DNA from: Hevea brasiliensis
Lineage: Eukaryota > Streptophyta > Magnoliopsida > Malpighiales > Euphorbiaceae
Reading direction: 5' to 3'
Assembly: GCF_030052815.1 (NCBI RefSeq)
Contig: NC_079505.1
Span: forward strand, 70,392,324-70,456,323
Length of the DNA stretch: 64,000 bases
The notes below the pieces were generated by a model, which did no database searches, was not told where the DNA came from, and worked only from the letters and a program-made list of their open reading frames with translations. Shown in pieces: positions 40,677 through 52,326 of the stretch. The position numbers and the translations under genes were made by a program. The first letter of the stretch is position 1. The number at the start of each line of letters is the position of its first letter.

Positions 40677-42251
40677 TGATACATGCATTTTGTATAGTCA
40701 TTTAGATTTAATTTCATGGTCATTTTATCTATTTGTTAGTCACTTTTGGCTAATTTTATTAATTATTTAGATAGTTTTTCATGATTATCAATTTTTAGAT
40801 TAATTTGTAATTTTACTTTGTTTTGTAGGAAAAATGGTATTTTTGAGGGGCTAAAAAGAAATTATACCAGTGAGGAGTGATTCCTATAGCCAAAGATGTA
40901 AAAAACAAAGCTTGAAAGTTGAAGAATGCAGTGGCCAAATTGTGCATAACTTACAGCATAAGTTGTGCAGTTCTGCATAAGGAGAAGAAACAATTTTTCT
41001 TCTTTGCTGAAATCTGTATAAGTCACTGCATGATTTATGCAAACTTACTCCTTGTTTATGCAGCTTCACACAGAGAGTCCAAAACCTGCTGAAAACTGCA
41101 TAAGGACTTACATAACTTTGCAGTCCACTTATGCAAGTTCATAGAGTTTTCATAATGAGCTGGCAGAAGATTTCCTCATGAAAATTAAACCTTAAACATA
41201 CTATTTTAGGGCTACTTATCAGAAAAAGATATAAATATGCCCTTATCTTATTTTAGAAAAGGGAGAGGAGACAAAAAAAGGGAGCAACAGCAAGGAAAGA
41301 GTCAGAAAATAAAGCAAAAATGTCAACTCTCCATTTCTAACCCAGATTTGGAGTTTTCTTCCCTTCTTCCCTATTTCCTACCTTTCTTGTATTGGGTTTC
41401 TTAGTCCTTAGCTTAGATTTAAGATTTATTTCCATATTTATTTAGAATTTATTGTAAATATTATGGATAGTGAGTAGTTTTCATTAGATTCTGGAGTTGA
41501 GATGTAATATTTGAGATATTTTATGAATTTTAATTGGGTAATCTATATTTTGTGATTTTAATGAGTTTTATTCATTTCTTGTGTGCTCAATGACATGCTT
41601 AGTGTAGGATCTCATTAAGTATTGTTCTTAATCCATGGTTGAAGCATCGAAAGGAGAAGACCTTGTGATGGATAATCAAGAAATTAGACTTAATTAACTT
41701 AGATCTAGAAATAAACTAAGGATTAAGAGGATTTACAGATTAATTAAGGAATTTAATAGATCTTGATTAATTTTAACTCCACGAAAGTAGGATTAGATTG
41801 GTTAAAGCACTCTTTGTCCCACTCGAAAGAGTATTCAAAGGATTTAAGAATTAATCTCCTTAAAACCCGTAAATTCCATAAGATTGGGTAACCAATTTAA
41901 AAATCCCAAAATCGCTTGAATATGAACTCCCGAACTCTAGAATCGCCTCTTTTATCATGTTAATTTCTAATCGAATTTAATTACTTGCCATTTTAAATCT
42001 TGCTATATTTCAATTTGCTTATTTTAATTTGATGCAAATTTAGTTAAATCATTGCATTGTTGAATAGATTATTAATTTTGCTCATATAGATTTCACACTC
42101 CAATTTCTATCAATTTATTGCTTTAATTTCAAAAATAGTTCAAATTAGTCAATTTTTATATCAAAAATTCAATCATTAACACAACTCCTCGTGGGAACGA
42201 TTTCTTCTATATTACTTATACGACCCATGCACTTGCAGTTGGGACACATCA
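40677..42251 (+). repeat. Left LTR of Athila-like element 1
   Basis: Starts TGATACATGCATTT and ends ACACATCA, 1575 bp. The first 208 bp match 58252-58459 closely (shared words include TCATTTAGATTTAATTTCATGG and the end GAGTGATTCC); the rest of the partner is missing. It contains several copies of the word GCATAA with its inverse TTATGC (about 40940-41160), also repeated inside the element. The text TCCTCGTGGGAACGAT near the end recurs in inverted form in element 2. Confidence 0.88.
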
Positions 42252-42257
42252 AGTTTT

Positions 42258-42275
42258 TGGCGCCGTTACCGGGGA
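42258..42275 (+). other. Primer-binding site, Athila-like element 1
   Basis: TGGCGCCGTTACCGGGGA lies six bases after the left LTR. The near-identical TGGCGCCGTTGCCGGGGA is the classic Athila/Tat primer site, usually assigned to tRNA-Asp; that assignment is from memory. Confidence 0.85.
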
Positions 42276-42392
42276 ATTGTTTGTTTAAGATTGAATTCTT
42301 GATTATTTTAGTTGTTTATAGTTTTTTTTTTGCTTTTGTTATCTTTTCATTTTTTGTATTTGTTTGTTCTTTTTAGGTACTCTTAATCTTTT

Positions 42393-43800
42393 ATGAGAAG
42401 AGCTAGAAGCACAAGTGACACATCCTTATTGTTTAATCCTGAAATTGAGAAATTTTGTAGAGCCAACAAAAAAGAAACCAGAAAAAGGAAAGAAGCCTTG
42501 AGAGCAACTGAAATTAAAGCAGAAATGGCTGATGAAAGAATTAGAATTGGTGGTGGTAATGCTGGAAATGATCGAAACAATGAAAATGCAGCCCAAGGTG
42601 AAGAGGTTATAAATGCTAATGTGCCTAGGGGAAGTATGATGGATTATGCATTTCCTCATTTTGATGACTTGAGAGAGAGTATAGCAAGACAAAGAATTGA
42701 TGCAAATAGCTACAAGATGGACTTTGGGGTTCTTCAAATGATTCAAAATTCCCAATTTAGGGGACATCCTTCTGAAAATCCACACACATATCTAAAGAAG
42801 TTTGCTATGATTTGTGATATGCAAAAACAACCTAGAATATCTAATGATGCAGCAAGATTGAAGCTATTCCCATTCTCTTTGAAGGATAGAGTATTGGATT
42901 GGCTTGATTCTTTACCTCACAACTCTACTACAAATTGAGAGCAACTTACTAATGTATTTCTTGCACAATATTTTCCACCTGGAAAAACTCAAGAATTGAG
43001 GAATCAAATAACAGCTTTTAGACCAAGAGAAGATGAAACTCTCTATGAATCATGGATGAGATGGAAGGAATTAGAAAGACAATGTCCACATCATGCCATT
43101 CCAAAATAGATGATAAATCAGAATTTTTACACCATTGTTACTCCTGCAATTAGAGGGATTATTGATGCTCAAACAGGAGGAGAATTTATTATGAAGCATG
43201 AAGATGAAGCTTATGAGCTATTGGAGAAAATTGCAAAGAATACTTATCTTTGGAGTAGTTCAAGAGGACCAGCTCCAACTCAAAAGAGGCAAGTTGCTGG
43301 AATGTATGACCTTGATCCATTCAACATGATTAATGCAAAGTTTGATGCACTTACAAATGTTTTGGCTAAGAAGATGGAAGATTTAAGTATGTTGGTTAGT
43401 TCATCATCATCATCTGGAAGTTCACAATAAGTTACTTATGCAGAAGGAACTACCAGCTGTGGAGTAGACTATGGAGAGCAAGCTGCATATATTGGTAATT
43501 ATGGAAACAAACAAATGGAGAATCCTTACTCTCAAACTTATAATCCAGCTTGGAGGAATCATCCTAACTTTTCATGGGGAAATCAGCAAAATCAAGTCCC
43601 AAATAAAAATCTTCAACCACAACAGCAACGAGGAATTCCATATCAGTAAAATAGGCAACCATTGCCTAATTTTCAGCAGAAAAACATGAATCCTCCACAA
43701 AAATAGCAAGAGCAAAGTTCCACCACAGAAGCTTTATTACAACAGATTCTTGCTAACCAAACTAAGCATCATAAGAGATGAGAGAGATGAAAGCAAGGCT
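42393..43800 (+). pseudogene. Athila-like gag, broken by stops
   Basis: One frame carries the gag polyprotein from ATG at 42393 for about 470 codons. It shows the retrotransposon gag core (FRGHPSENPHTYLKKF, FPFSLKDRVLDWLDSLP, then FLAQYFPPGKTQELRNQI) and the Athila-typical tail NPAWRNHPNFSWGNQQ near 43545. It is interrupted in frame by TGA at 42936, TAG at 43107, TAA at 43428, TAA at 43647 and TAG at 43704, and changes frame before 43877. In the intact family gag builds the particle and binds RNA. Confidence 0.85.
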
Positions 43801-43849
43801 AGAACAAATGCAAACACACAAAAGGATGCTAGAAAATCAGATTACACAA

Positions 43850-44770
43850 TAAGCATGCTCATCAAGTACCAAATATATGGGGAAACTTCCTAGTCAAATA
43901 GAAAATCCAAGGGAGCAATGTCATGCCATCACACTGAGGAGTGGTAAAATAGTGCATAATGAGAAGAGTGAAAAAGTTGAGAAGAGAGAAAATGAGGAAG
44001 ATGAAAAACAAAAGAGTGAAAAAGAGAGTGCAAGAAAAGGTAAAGAGGAGGTTGAAGAGAAAAAAGAGAAATACATACCTCCAGAGCCTTACAAGCCACA
44101 GCTTCCCTTTCCACAGAGATTTCAAAAAGCCAAGCTTGATAAGTAATTTGGGAAGTTCTTAGAGGTTTTGAAGAAGCTATATATAAATGTGCCTTTTATT
44201 GATGCTCTTTCCCAAATGCCTTATTATTCTAAGTTTCTGAAAGAAATTCTCTCAAATAAGAGGAGACTTGAAGATTATGAGACTGTAGTCTTAACTAAGG
44301 AATGCAGTGCTATCTTCCAAAGAAAACTTCCTCCAAAGTTCAAGGATCCAGGGAGTTTTTTAATTACATGCCACATTAGGGAATCATGTTCTACAAAAGC
44401 TTTATGTGATATAGGGGCTAGTGTAAGCTTTATGCCCCTTTCCATCTATGAGAAGCTCAACATAGGAGATCTTAAGCCAACCCACATTTCTCCTCAGTTG
44501 GCAGACAGATCAATTAAGTATCCAGAAGGGATCTTGGAAAATGTACCACTGAAGGTTGGAAAATTCTACATCCCAGTTGACTTTGTCATTTTGGACATGG
44601 AAGAGGATTCTCATACGCCAATCATTTTGGGGAGGCCTTTCCCAGCTACAGCTGGTGCTTTGATTAACGTGAAAGGTGAAAAGCTTACTCTCAAAGTCGG
44701 AGAGGATCATTTATTCTTCAACATTGGCAATGATAAGAAGAAACTACATGAAGATGTAGACTCTTGTTGA
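43850..44770 (+). pseudogene. Athila-like linker and aspartic protease
   Basis: The frame begins near 43877 with a Lys/Glu-rich linker (ITLRSGKIVHNEK, a word common in this lineage), has a TAA at 44144, and continues from 44168. The protease core is clear: CDIGASVSFMPLSIYEKL, where D-I-G-A is the catalytic loop (usual form D-[ST/L/I]-G-A), and ILGRPFPATAGALINV as the second conserved loop. The protease would mature the polyprotein. It ends or changes at TGA 44768-44770, but similar coding text goes on in another frame to 44916. Confidence 0.85.
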
Positions 44771-44916
44771 GAATTGATATAATTGATGAGTTAGTAAAAG
44801 AACACTTTAGAAAGAGCTATCCGAAGGCTTCTCTTGAAAGTTGTCTTATCCATGAAGGGAGTATCAATGATGAAAATCCAAAAGAGGCTGCATTTGCACA
44901 ACATTTGAATAGTAAT

Positions 44917-47054
44917 TGTCACGACCCAAAATTCTGAACCGTGACCGGCACATAATTTAAGTATTCTTAAATCATGCAAGCCTTATCAGAATATCTTGAA
45001 TAAATATATTGTTACTTACTAATCCCAAAAATAGACAAAATCCAAATAAACAAAATGCTGAATAAACATCATAAATATCCCATAGGTAAACTGCGGAGTC
45101 TCTACAGATTTCAATAAAAACTTAAACTGTTCAATAAACTAAACTAATTAATAGCCCGAGAAAACATGAATTCGGGCATACCATGAAAATAAATCAAAGT
45201 TGTCCCTCTCCAGAAAATGGATTGAATATTTGGATCAGCTGCAGAATTCTACTGATCTGAAACAGATAACAGACAGAGAAAACGTGGTTTGAGCTAGATG
45301 CTCAGTGAATGATAATTATAGCACACAACGGAATAGGAACAGGCAGACGCTTGATTAATTTCACAATAAATTTTCTATTCAATAAAATCATGCTCATGCT
45401 GTCAAAAATCATTAATAAAATAACTTCATAAAAACATAAATATAAAAGAAATTCATTCAATAAAAATTTTATGGTACAGTGCACCAGGGTGATGATACCC
45501 CACATCACCAAAGGCCAGATGGTAAGCGCGCTACCAGATATCAGATACCTTCCTCCTCCTTCACAGATATCAATGCATATGATACTAATGCAAACATAAA
45601 CTGCAATGATGCATGACTCGACAATGCAACCTAATACCGTGATAGTCCACACGGCGGGGCCAGATAACAGAATGAATCGGGCACAGGTACCAATTCAAAA
45701 TAGAAAATCAATTTGTACAAATCAATCAAAATCAATAAAAAATTTCAAATAGCAAATAATAACTGATAGTGCAATTCCAATAATGTATTTCAATAGTTTC
45801 AGAGAGTCAATAAAACCAAATCAATCTCAAATCAATTCAATAAAATCAAATCAATCTCAAATCAATTCAATAAAATCAAATCAATCTCAAATCAATTCAG
45901 TAAAATCAAATCAATCTCAAATCAATTCAGTAATACATCAGTAAATTTTATAGTCAAATATCAATCAATATAAATACATTAAATGCCTGTTCCCAGAATC
46001 CTAATGGGTCTAATGCAGAGATAGTTGGCAAAATCAATTATTTAATCAAAATCGAAATAAAATTTAATAATAAAATAAAACTCTAGAAAATCACATATAA
46101 AATCATTGTTAAAATGTTGATTTAAAATTTCATTTAATAACAAACTTAATGCTAAGAAATTTTAAAAGGGACAAAAACGGTGTCATGTACTATAATTACC
46201 ACTCACTTGGAACCTCCAAGACAATAGTTATTTTCAATGGAAGAGAGACAATTTCAATTGGCTGATTGAATATTCGAATCTCCTACACACCCAAAGTATT
46301 AAAGAGAAATATTAAATAACAGTAAAATAAAATGATTTTTAATATATATATATACACACACGCACAGGGACGCAGGACGCACGTCAACCAAAATATATAT
46401 ATAAACGCAGGGACGCAGGACGCATGTCAACCAAAATATATATATACGCACAAGAATGCACAAGAATGCACAGGGACGCACGCATAGAAGCCAATAGGGG
46501 ATGAAGGTTTATATATATATATATATATATATAAATCTAAATTGAAGGTTATTATCTCACAGTAATCATGATCAACCCAATTCAATACCAATGATCAAGG
46601 GAAAAAAATAATAAATAAATTTTTAGAGTAGTGGTAACAAATCGAGGAAAGAAAATAAAATCAAATTCACCCATTATTAAATAAGGAATGAGAATTTTTA
46701 CCTTGAAAATAGAATCGAACGTGGTGCATAGAGAAGTAAAAATTTAGGGATTCTCTGTTGAGAGTATTTGATAGAAAAAAAAAAGAGGTGACAAATAGGT
46801 TTTGAGAGCAAAGTTTAGCAGAAGAGATGATTAGGGTATATATATATTTTAAGAGTTCTATTAGGTGTAGAATGGGATAAGAGTTATTATTGAACTGGGT
46901 TGTTCAGATTGCAGATATATATTTAATTTCAAAAATAAAAAAAATAAGTAGACCATCTAATAAAATATATATATATTTTTATAAATATATTAAATTATTG
47001 TTAGCTAATTAAAATAAAATAATAATAAATAATAAATGTATATGGGTTTCCACA
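44917..47054 (-). repeat. 3' LTR of the Tekay-type element
   Basis: 2138 bp. Contains four tandem 30-bp units at 45811-45930 (taaaatcaaatcaatctcaa core), a doubled block with GGGACGCAGGACGCA at 46366-46440 present once in the other LTR, and a short AT run at 46510-46531. No ORF of interest. Confidence 0.95.
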
Positions 47055-47460
47055 TACTTCCCCCCTTAAAAAAATTCGGTCCCCGAATTTGAATAGACAA
47101 AATTCTAACCTGAAGAATCAAATAAGTGAGGATATTTGGCTCGCATTTCAGATTCTGCCTCCCATGTGGCCTCACTACTTGAGTGATTATGCCACAAGAC
47201 TTGATCAAAGCTACTTCCTTAGATCGGAGTTTCCTAATTTGTCGATCTAAAATCTTTACTGGTTGTTCCTCATATGACATATCATCCCTAATTTGCATGG
47301 TTTGAGGTTGTAAAACATGAGATGGATCTGGTACATACTTCCTAAGCATAGAAATATGGAAAACTGGATGTACATGTGCAAAACCAAGTGGAAGGGCTAA
47401 ACGGTAAGCAACTACTCCAATTCTCTCCAAAATTTCAAATGGACCAACAAAACGAGGGCT
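47005..47460 (-). pseudogene. Integrase C terminus and chromodomain, frameshifted
   Basis: Minus frame reading GKLSPRFVGPFEILERIG and HPVFHISMLRKYVPDPSH, the standard linker of Tekay-type integrases, followed by PVKILDRQIRKLRSKEV, the first half of a chromodomain. The second half continues in another frame (WHNHSSSEATWEAESEMR, ending LFDSSG and a stop near 47115). Chromodomains of this group bind modified histones and steer insertion. This part is joined to integrase by a one-base frame change near 47525. Confidence 0.85.
47055..47068 (-). other. Polypurine tract of the Tekay-type element
   Basis: On the minus strand, AAGGGGGGAAGTA directly precedes the TG of the 3' LTR, the expected primer for plus-strand DNA synthesis. 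Confidence 0.9.
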
Positions 47461-48643
47461 AAGCTTCCCTTTCTTGCCAAACCTCATGATTCCTTTCATA
47501 GGGGAAACTCTCAGAAAATACATGATCACCAATCATAAATTCTACATCTTTGCCCTTAGGGTCAGCATAACTTCTCTGTCGACTTTGAGCAGTCAAAAGT
47601 CGATCACGAATTAGTCGAACCTTCTCTGAAGTTAATTGTATCAACTCTGGTCTAGTAAGCCTTCTTTCTCCAACTTCATCCCAACAAACCGGTGACCTAC
47701 ACTTTCGACCATATAATGCCTCATATGGAGCCATCTCTATACTTGCCTGATAACTGTTATTATAAGCAAACTCCACTAAAGGCAAATGATGATCCCAACA
47801 GCCACCAAAATCCATAACGCATGCACAAAGCATGTCCTCTAATGTCTGTATGGTCCTTTCTGACTGTCCATCCGTCTGAGGGTGAAAAGCAGTACTAAAG
47901 TCTACTCGTGTTCCTAAAGCTTCTTGGAATTTCTTCCAAAATCGAGAAGTAAACTGAGTACCACGATCAGAGACAATGGAAACTGGAACTCCATGAAGAC
48001 TAACAATCTTGTTTATATACAACTGTGCAAGTTTAGCAAAGTCATATGTAGTCTTCACAGGAAGGAAATGAGCAGATTTTGTCAATCTGTCCACTATCAC
48101 CCAGATTGCATTGTAACCACCTCGTGTACTAGGTAAACCCACAACAAAGTCCATGGCAATATGCTCCCACTTCCACTCAGGGATAGGCAATGGCTGAAGT
48201 AACCCAGATGGTCTCTGATGTTCTGCCTTAACCTGCTGACAAGTCAAACATTTAGCAACAAAGTCTGCAATATCCCTCTTCATACCACCCCACCAATAAT
48301 GCTCCCTTAAATCACGGTACATCTTAGTTGAACCTGGGTGTACTATGTAAGCAGAATAGTGTGCCTCCTCCATGATTTCTCTTCTCAACTCATCAACATT
48401 GGGGACACAAAGTCTAGTGTCATAACGAAGAACTCCATCATCATTCAACATGAATCCTTGAGCTTGGTCTTGATGAATATTATCTATAATCTCACACAGC
48501 TGAGAATCCCTCTTTTGAGCAGCCTTAATTCGATCAATCAAGATAGGCCTAACTCGAAAATGTGCTAAGAATGATCCAGCTATGATTTCAAACTCTACTC
48601 CTTGATCTAGCAACCCATGTAATTCACCAATCAGAGGCCTCAT
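47459..48643 (-). pseudogene. Tekay-type integrase, core intact
   Basis: 394-codon open stretch on the minus strand. It has the HHCC zinc finger (HYSAYIVHPGSTKMYRDL ... CLTCQQVK) and the DDE core: Asp in MDFVVGLPSTRGG, Asp in IVSDRGTQFTSRFW and Glu in GQSERTIQTLEDML, followed by FAYNNSYQASIEMAPYEALY. These catalytic residues are all present. The frame upstream is closed by a TAG at 48698-48700 next to ADALSRKSS, the RNase H/integrase junction, and downstream by a one-base insertion in a T run near 47525. Confidence 0.92.
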
Positions 48644-48700
48644 CTTGGTAGATATATGGGCTAAACTACCAGAAGACTTCCTGCTTAGAGCATCAGCCTA

Positions 48701-49835
48701 GGTGCAATCATAATCCTTCAGCAATTCTACCCATCTCCTTTGCCTAAGATTAAGATCACGTTGGTCAAATATGTATTTGATACTTTTGTGGTCAGTGAAG
48801 ATTTCACAAGTCTCACCATACAGATAGTGCCTCTAGATTTTCAAAGCAAAAATTACTGCAGCCATTTCCAAATTATGAGTTGGATAATTCTGCTCGTGCC
48901 TTTTCAACTGACGAGAAGCATATGCAATAACCCGTCCATGCTGCATCAAAACACATCCTAAACCAATCCTAGAAGCATCACAATATACTACATAACTCCC
49001 TGATCCAGATTGAAGGGCTAACACTGGTGCTGTAGTTAAACGAGTCTTAAGCTCCTGAAAACTTTTCTCACAAGCCTCAGACCACTGAAATTTCACATTC
49101 TTCTGTGTCAATTTAGTCAAAGGTGCTGCAATACGAGAGAAGTCTTGAACAAATCGTCTATAATACCCTGCTAAACCCAAGAAACTACGAATCTCTGACA
49201 CAGTTGTGGGTCTAGGCCAACGAAGCACTGCTTCAACTTTTTTCTTATCAACGCACACCCCATCCTTAGATACTGTATGGCCTAGGAAAGCCACACTATC
49301 TAACCAAAACTCACATTTTGAGAACTTGGCATATAACTTGTGTTCTCGTAAGGTCTGAAGGACAATTCTCAAATGCTGCTCATGCTCCTCCTTACTCTTT
49401 GAGTACACTAGAATCTCATCGATGAACACTATAACAAATTGATCTAAGAAAGGCTTGAAAACTCTATTCATGAGATCCATAAAAGCGGCCGGAGCATTGG
49501 TAAGACCAAAAGACATTACAAGAAATTCATAGTGTCCATACCTAGTCCTAAAGGCCGTCTTGAGTATGTCTTCTTTCTTAACCCTCAATTGATGATACCC
49601 AGATCGAAGATCAATCTTGGAAAAATACTTCGCACCTTGAAGTTGGTCAAACAGGTCATCTATGCGTGGAAGAGGATACTTATTACGCACAGTTACCTTA
49701 TTCAATTGCCTATAATCAATGCACATTCTCAAAGACCCATCCCTCTTCCGTACAAATAACACAGGAGCACCCTATGGAGAAACACTAGGGCGAATAAACC
49801 CCTTATCTAGTAGGTCCTGTAGTTGCTCCTTTAAC
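48701..49835 (-). pseudogene. Tekay-type reverse transcriptase and RNase H
   Basis: Open from 49762 to 48833, with coding text continuing on both sides. RT blocks: [66 protein letters not shown] and the active-site box FIDEILVYS, where the usual second Asp of FIDD is Glu. RNase H begins [17 protein letters not shown] and [13 protein letters not shown]. In-frame TAG codons at 49772-49774 and 48833-48835 both replace conserved Trp positions. Near 48700 the usual YHPGKANVV stretch before ADALSRK is missing. Confidence 0.92.
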
Positions 49836-50574
49836 TCCTTAAGTTCTGCGGGTGCCATACGATAAGGTGGCATAGATATGGGCTCGGCCTGTGAACTAAG
49901 TCTATACCAAACTCTACCTCTCGCTCCGGGGGTAAACCCGATAAATCTTCTGGAAACACATCAGGAAACTCTTTAACCACTGCAACTTTCTCCAAACCTG
50001 CACCTTCTACCTGAACATCTCTAACATAAGCTAGATACCCTTTACACCTCTTTCGCAATAATCGTCTAGCACTCACTACAGAGATAAGATTACTAGAGGC
50101 CATACTGCGATCTCCCTGAAATTGAAATTCTGCCTCCCCAGGAATTTTAAAGAGTACAACTTTATTATGACAATCCAATAAAATGTGATAAGTGGCTAAC
50201 CAATCCATGCCTAAAATCACATCAAACTCAAACATATCCAAAGAAACAAGATCTGCAGCTAATTCCCTATCTCCAATGTGAACTATACATCCCCTATACA
50301 CCATATCAGTGTCTATTGCATCCCCCATAGGTGTTGATACAGATAAAGGATACTCTAACAAAGTAGGTGGTGTACTAAATCTTATGGAAAAGTATGGAGA
50401 AACAAAGGAATGGTTGTGCCGCAGTCTTAGCCGTAGGCGTCTGTTCAGATGTCTGATTAATAGTTTGAGGTGGTACCTCCCTTGTTGGATCAAGGTTTGC
50501 ACCATTAAGACCCTTGGCCCTAGCTCTCCTCTTTCGTTTAATAGACTCAGGCACCTATTCATTTTAATAAACAA
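49836..50574 (-). pseudogene. Gag remnant fused to truncated protease (Tekay-type)
   Basis: The minus-strand frame gives 247 codons. Its C-terminal two thirds is the retroviral-type protease: SFVSPYFSIRF, LSVSTPMGDAIDTD and FDVILGMDWLATYHILLDC, followed by the RT-entry text [20 protein letters not shown]. The expected catalytic D-S/T-G-A box just before HSFVS is absent or out of frame (50410-50426). Upstream, basic text in another frame (IKRKRRARAKGLNG) looks like the gag N terminus, so gag core and zinc knuckle are deleted. A second frame break lies near 49885. Confidence 0.8.
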
Positions 50575-50704
50575 GTATTAAATCTGAAAATGTGAGCCAA
50601 ATTAAGACAGGTGAAAAAGTACGAAGGACGCAGATATCTAAAGCAATGATAAACTGAAAAGACGTTAAGGATCCTATGCTCCGCAAGTTTACTAGACCTC
50701 AACC

Positions 50705-50718
50705 GAGTTCTGATACCA
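50705..50718 (-). other. Primer-binding site of the Tekay-type element
   Basis: On the minus strand, TGGTATCAGAACTC lies four bases inside the 5' LTR; this matches the initiator tRNA-Met primer site (TGGTATCAGAGC) of most plant LTR elements with one change. Confidence 0.92.
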
Positions 50719-50722
50719 ACTT

Positions 50723-52252
50723 TGTCACGACCCAAAATTAATGGATCACAGCATAATTTAAGTATTCTTAAATCATGCAAGCCTTATCAGAATATCTTGA
50801 ATAAATATATTGTTACTTACTAATCCCAAAAATAGACAAAATCCAAATAAACAAAATGCTGAATAAACATCATAAATATCCTATAGGTAAACTGCGGAAT
50901 CTCTACAGATTTCAATAAAAACTTAAACTGTTCAATAAACTAAACTAATTAATAAACCGAGAAAACATGAATTCGGGCATACCATGAAAATAAATCAAAG
51001 TTGTCCCTCTCCAGAAAATGGATTGAATATTTGGATCAGCTGCAGAATTCTACCGATGCAAAATGGATAATGCAGAGAAAACGTGGTTTGAGCTCGATGC
51101 TCAGTGAATGATAATTATAGCACACAACGGAATAGGAATAGGCAGACGCTTGATTAATTTCACAATAAATTTTCTATTCAATAAAATCATGCTCATGCTG
51201 TCAAAAATCATTAATAAAATAACTTCATAAAAACATAAATATAAAAGAAATTCATTCAATAAAAATTTTATGGTACGATTGCACCGTGGTGATGATACCC
51301 CACATCACCAAAGGCGGATGGTAAGCGCTATCGGATATCGATACCTTCCTCCTCCTTCACAGATATCAATGCATATGATACTAATGCAAACATAAACTGC
51401 AATGATGCATGACTCGACAATGCAACCTAATACCGTGATAGTCCACACGGGGCGGATAATGAAAGAATCGGGCACGGTACCAATTCAAAATAGAAAATCA
51501 ATTTGTACAAATCAATCAAAATCAATAAAAAATTTCAAATAGCAAATAATAACTGATAGTGCAATTCCAATAATGTATTTCAATAGTTTCAGAGAGTCAA
51601 TAAAACCAAATCAATCTCAAATCAATTCAATAAAATCAAATCAATCTCAAATCAATTTAATAAAATCAAATCAATCTCAAATCAATTCAGTAAAATCAAA
51701 TCAATCTCAAATCAATTCAGTAATACATCAGTAAATTTTATAGTCAAATATCAATCAATATAAATACATTAAAGGCCTGTTCCCGGAATCCTAATAGGTC
51801 TAATGCAGAGATAGTTGGCAAAATCAATTATTTAATCAAAATCGAAATAAAATTTAATAATAAAATAAAACTCTAGAAAATCACATATAAAATCATTATT
51901 AATATATTGATTTAAAATTTCATTTAATAACAAACTTAATGCTAAGAAATTTTAAAAGGGACAAAAACGGTGTCATGTACTATAATTACCACTCACTTGG
52001 AACCTCCAAGACAATAGTTATTTTCAATGGAAGAGAGACAATTTCAATTGGCTGATTGAATATTCGAATCTCCTACACACCCAAAGTATTAAAGAGAAAT
52101 ATTAAATAACAGTAAAATAAAATGATTTTTAATATATATATATACACACACGCACAGGGACGCAAGACGCACGTCAACCAAAATATATATATACACACAA
52201 GAATGCACAAGAATGCACAGGGACGCACGCATAGAAGCCAACAGGGGATGAA

Positions 52253-52326
<74 letters not shown>

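Noticed and set aside
43862..44125. Minus-strand Phe/Leu-rich ORF resembling a membrane protein
   Set aside because: Antisense of the Lys/Glu-rich linker of the retroelement.
45302..45652. Ile-rich 116-codon ORF on the minus strand
   Set aside because: Lies wholly inside the LTR, and the other LTR does not keep it open.
52122..52325. His/Tyr-rich ORF
   Set aside because: LTR text running into an AT repeat.
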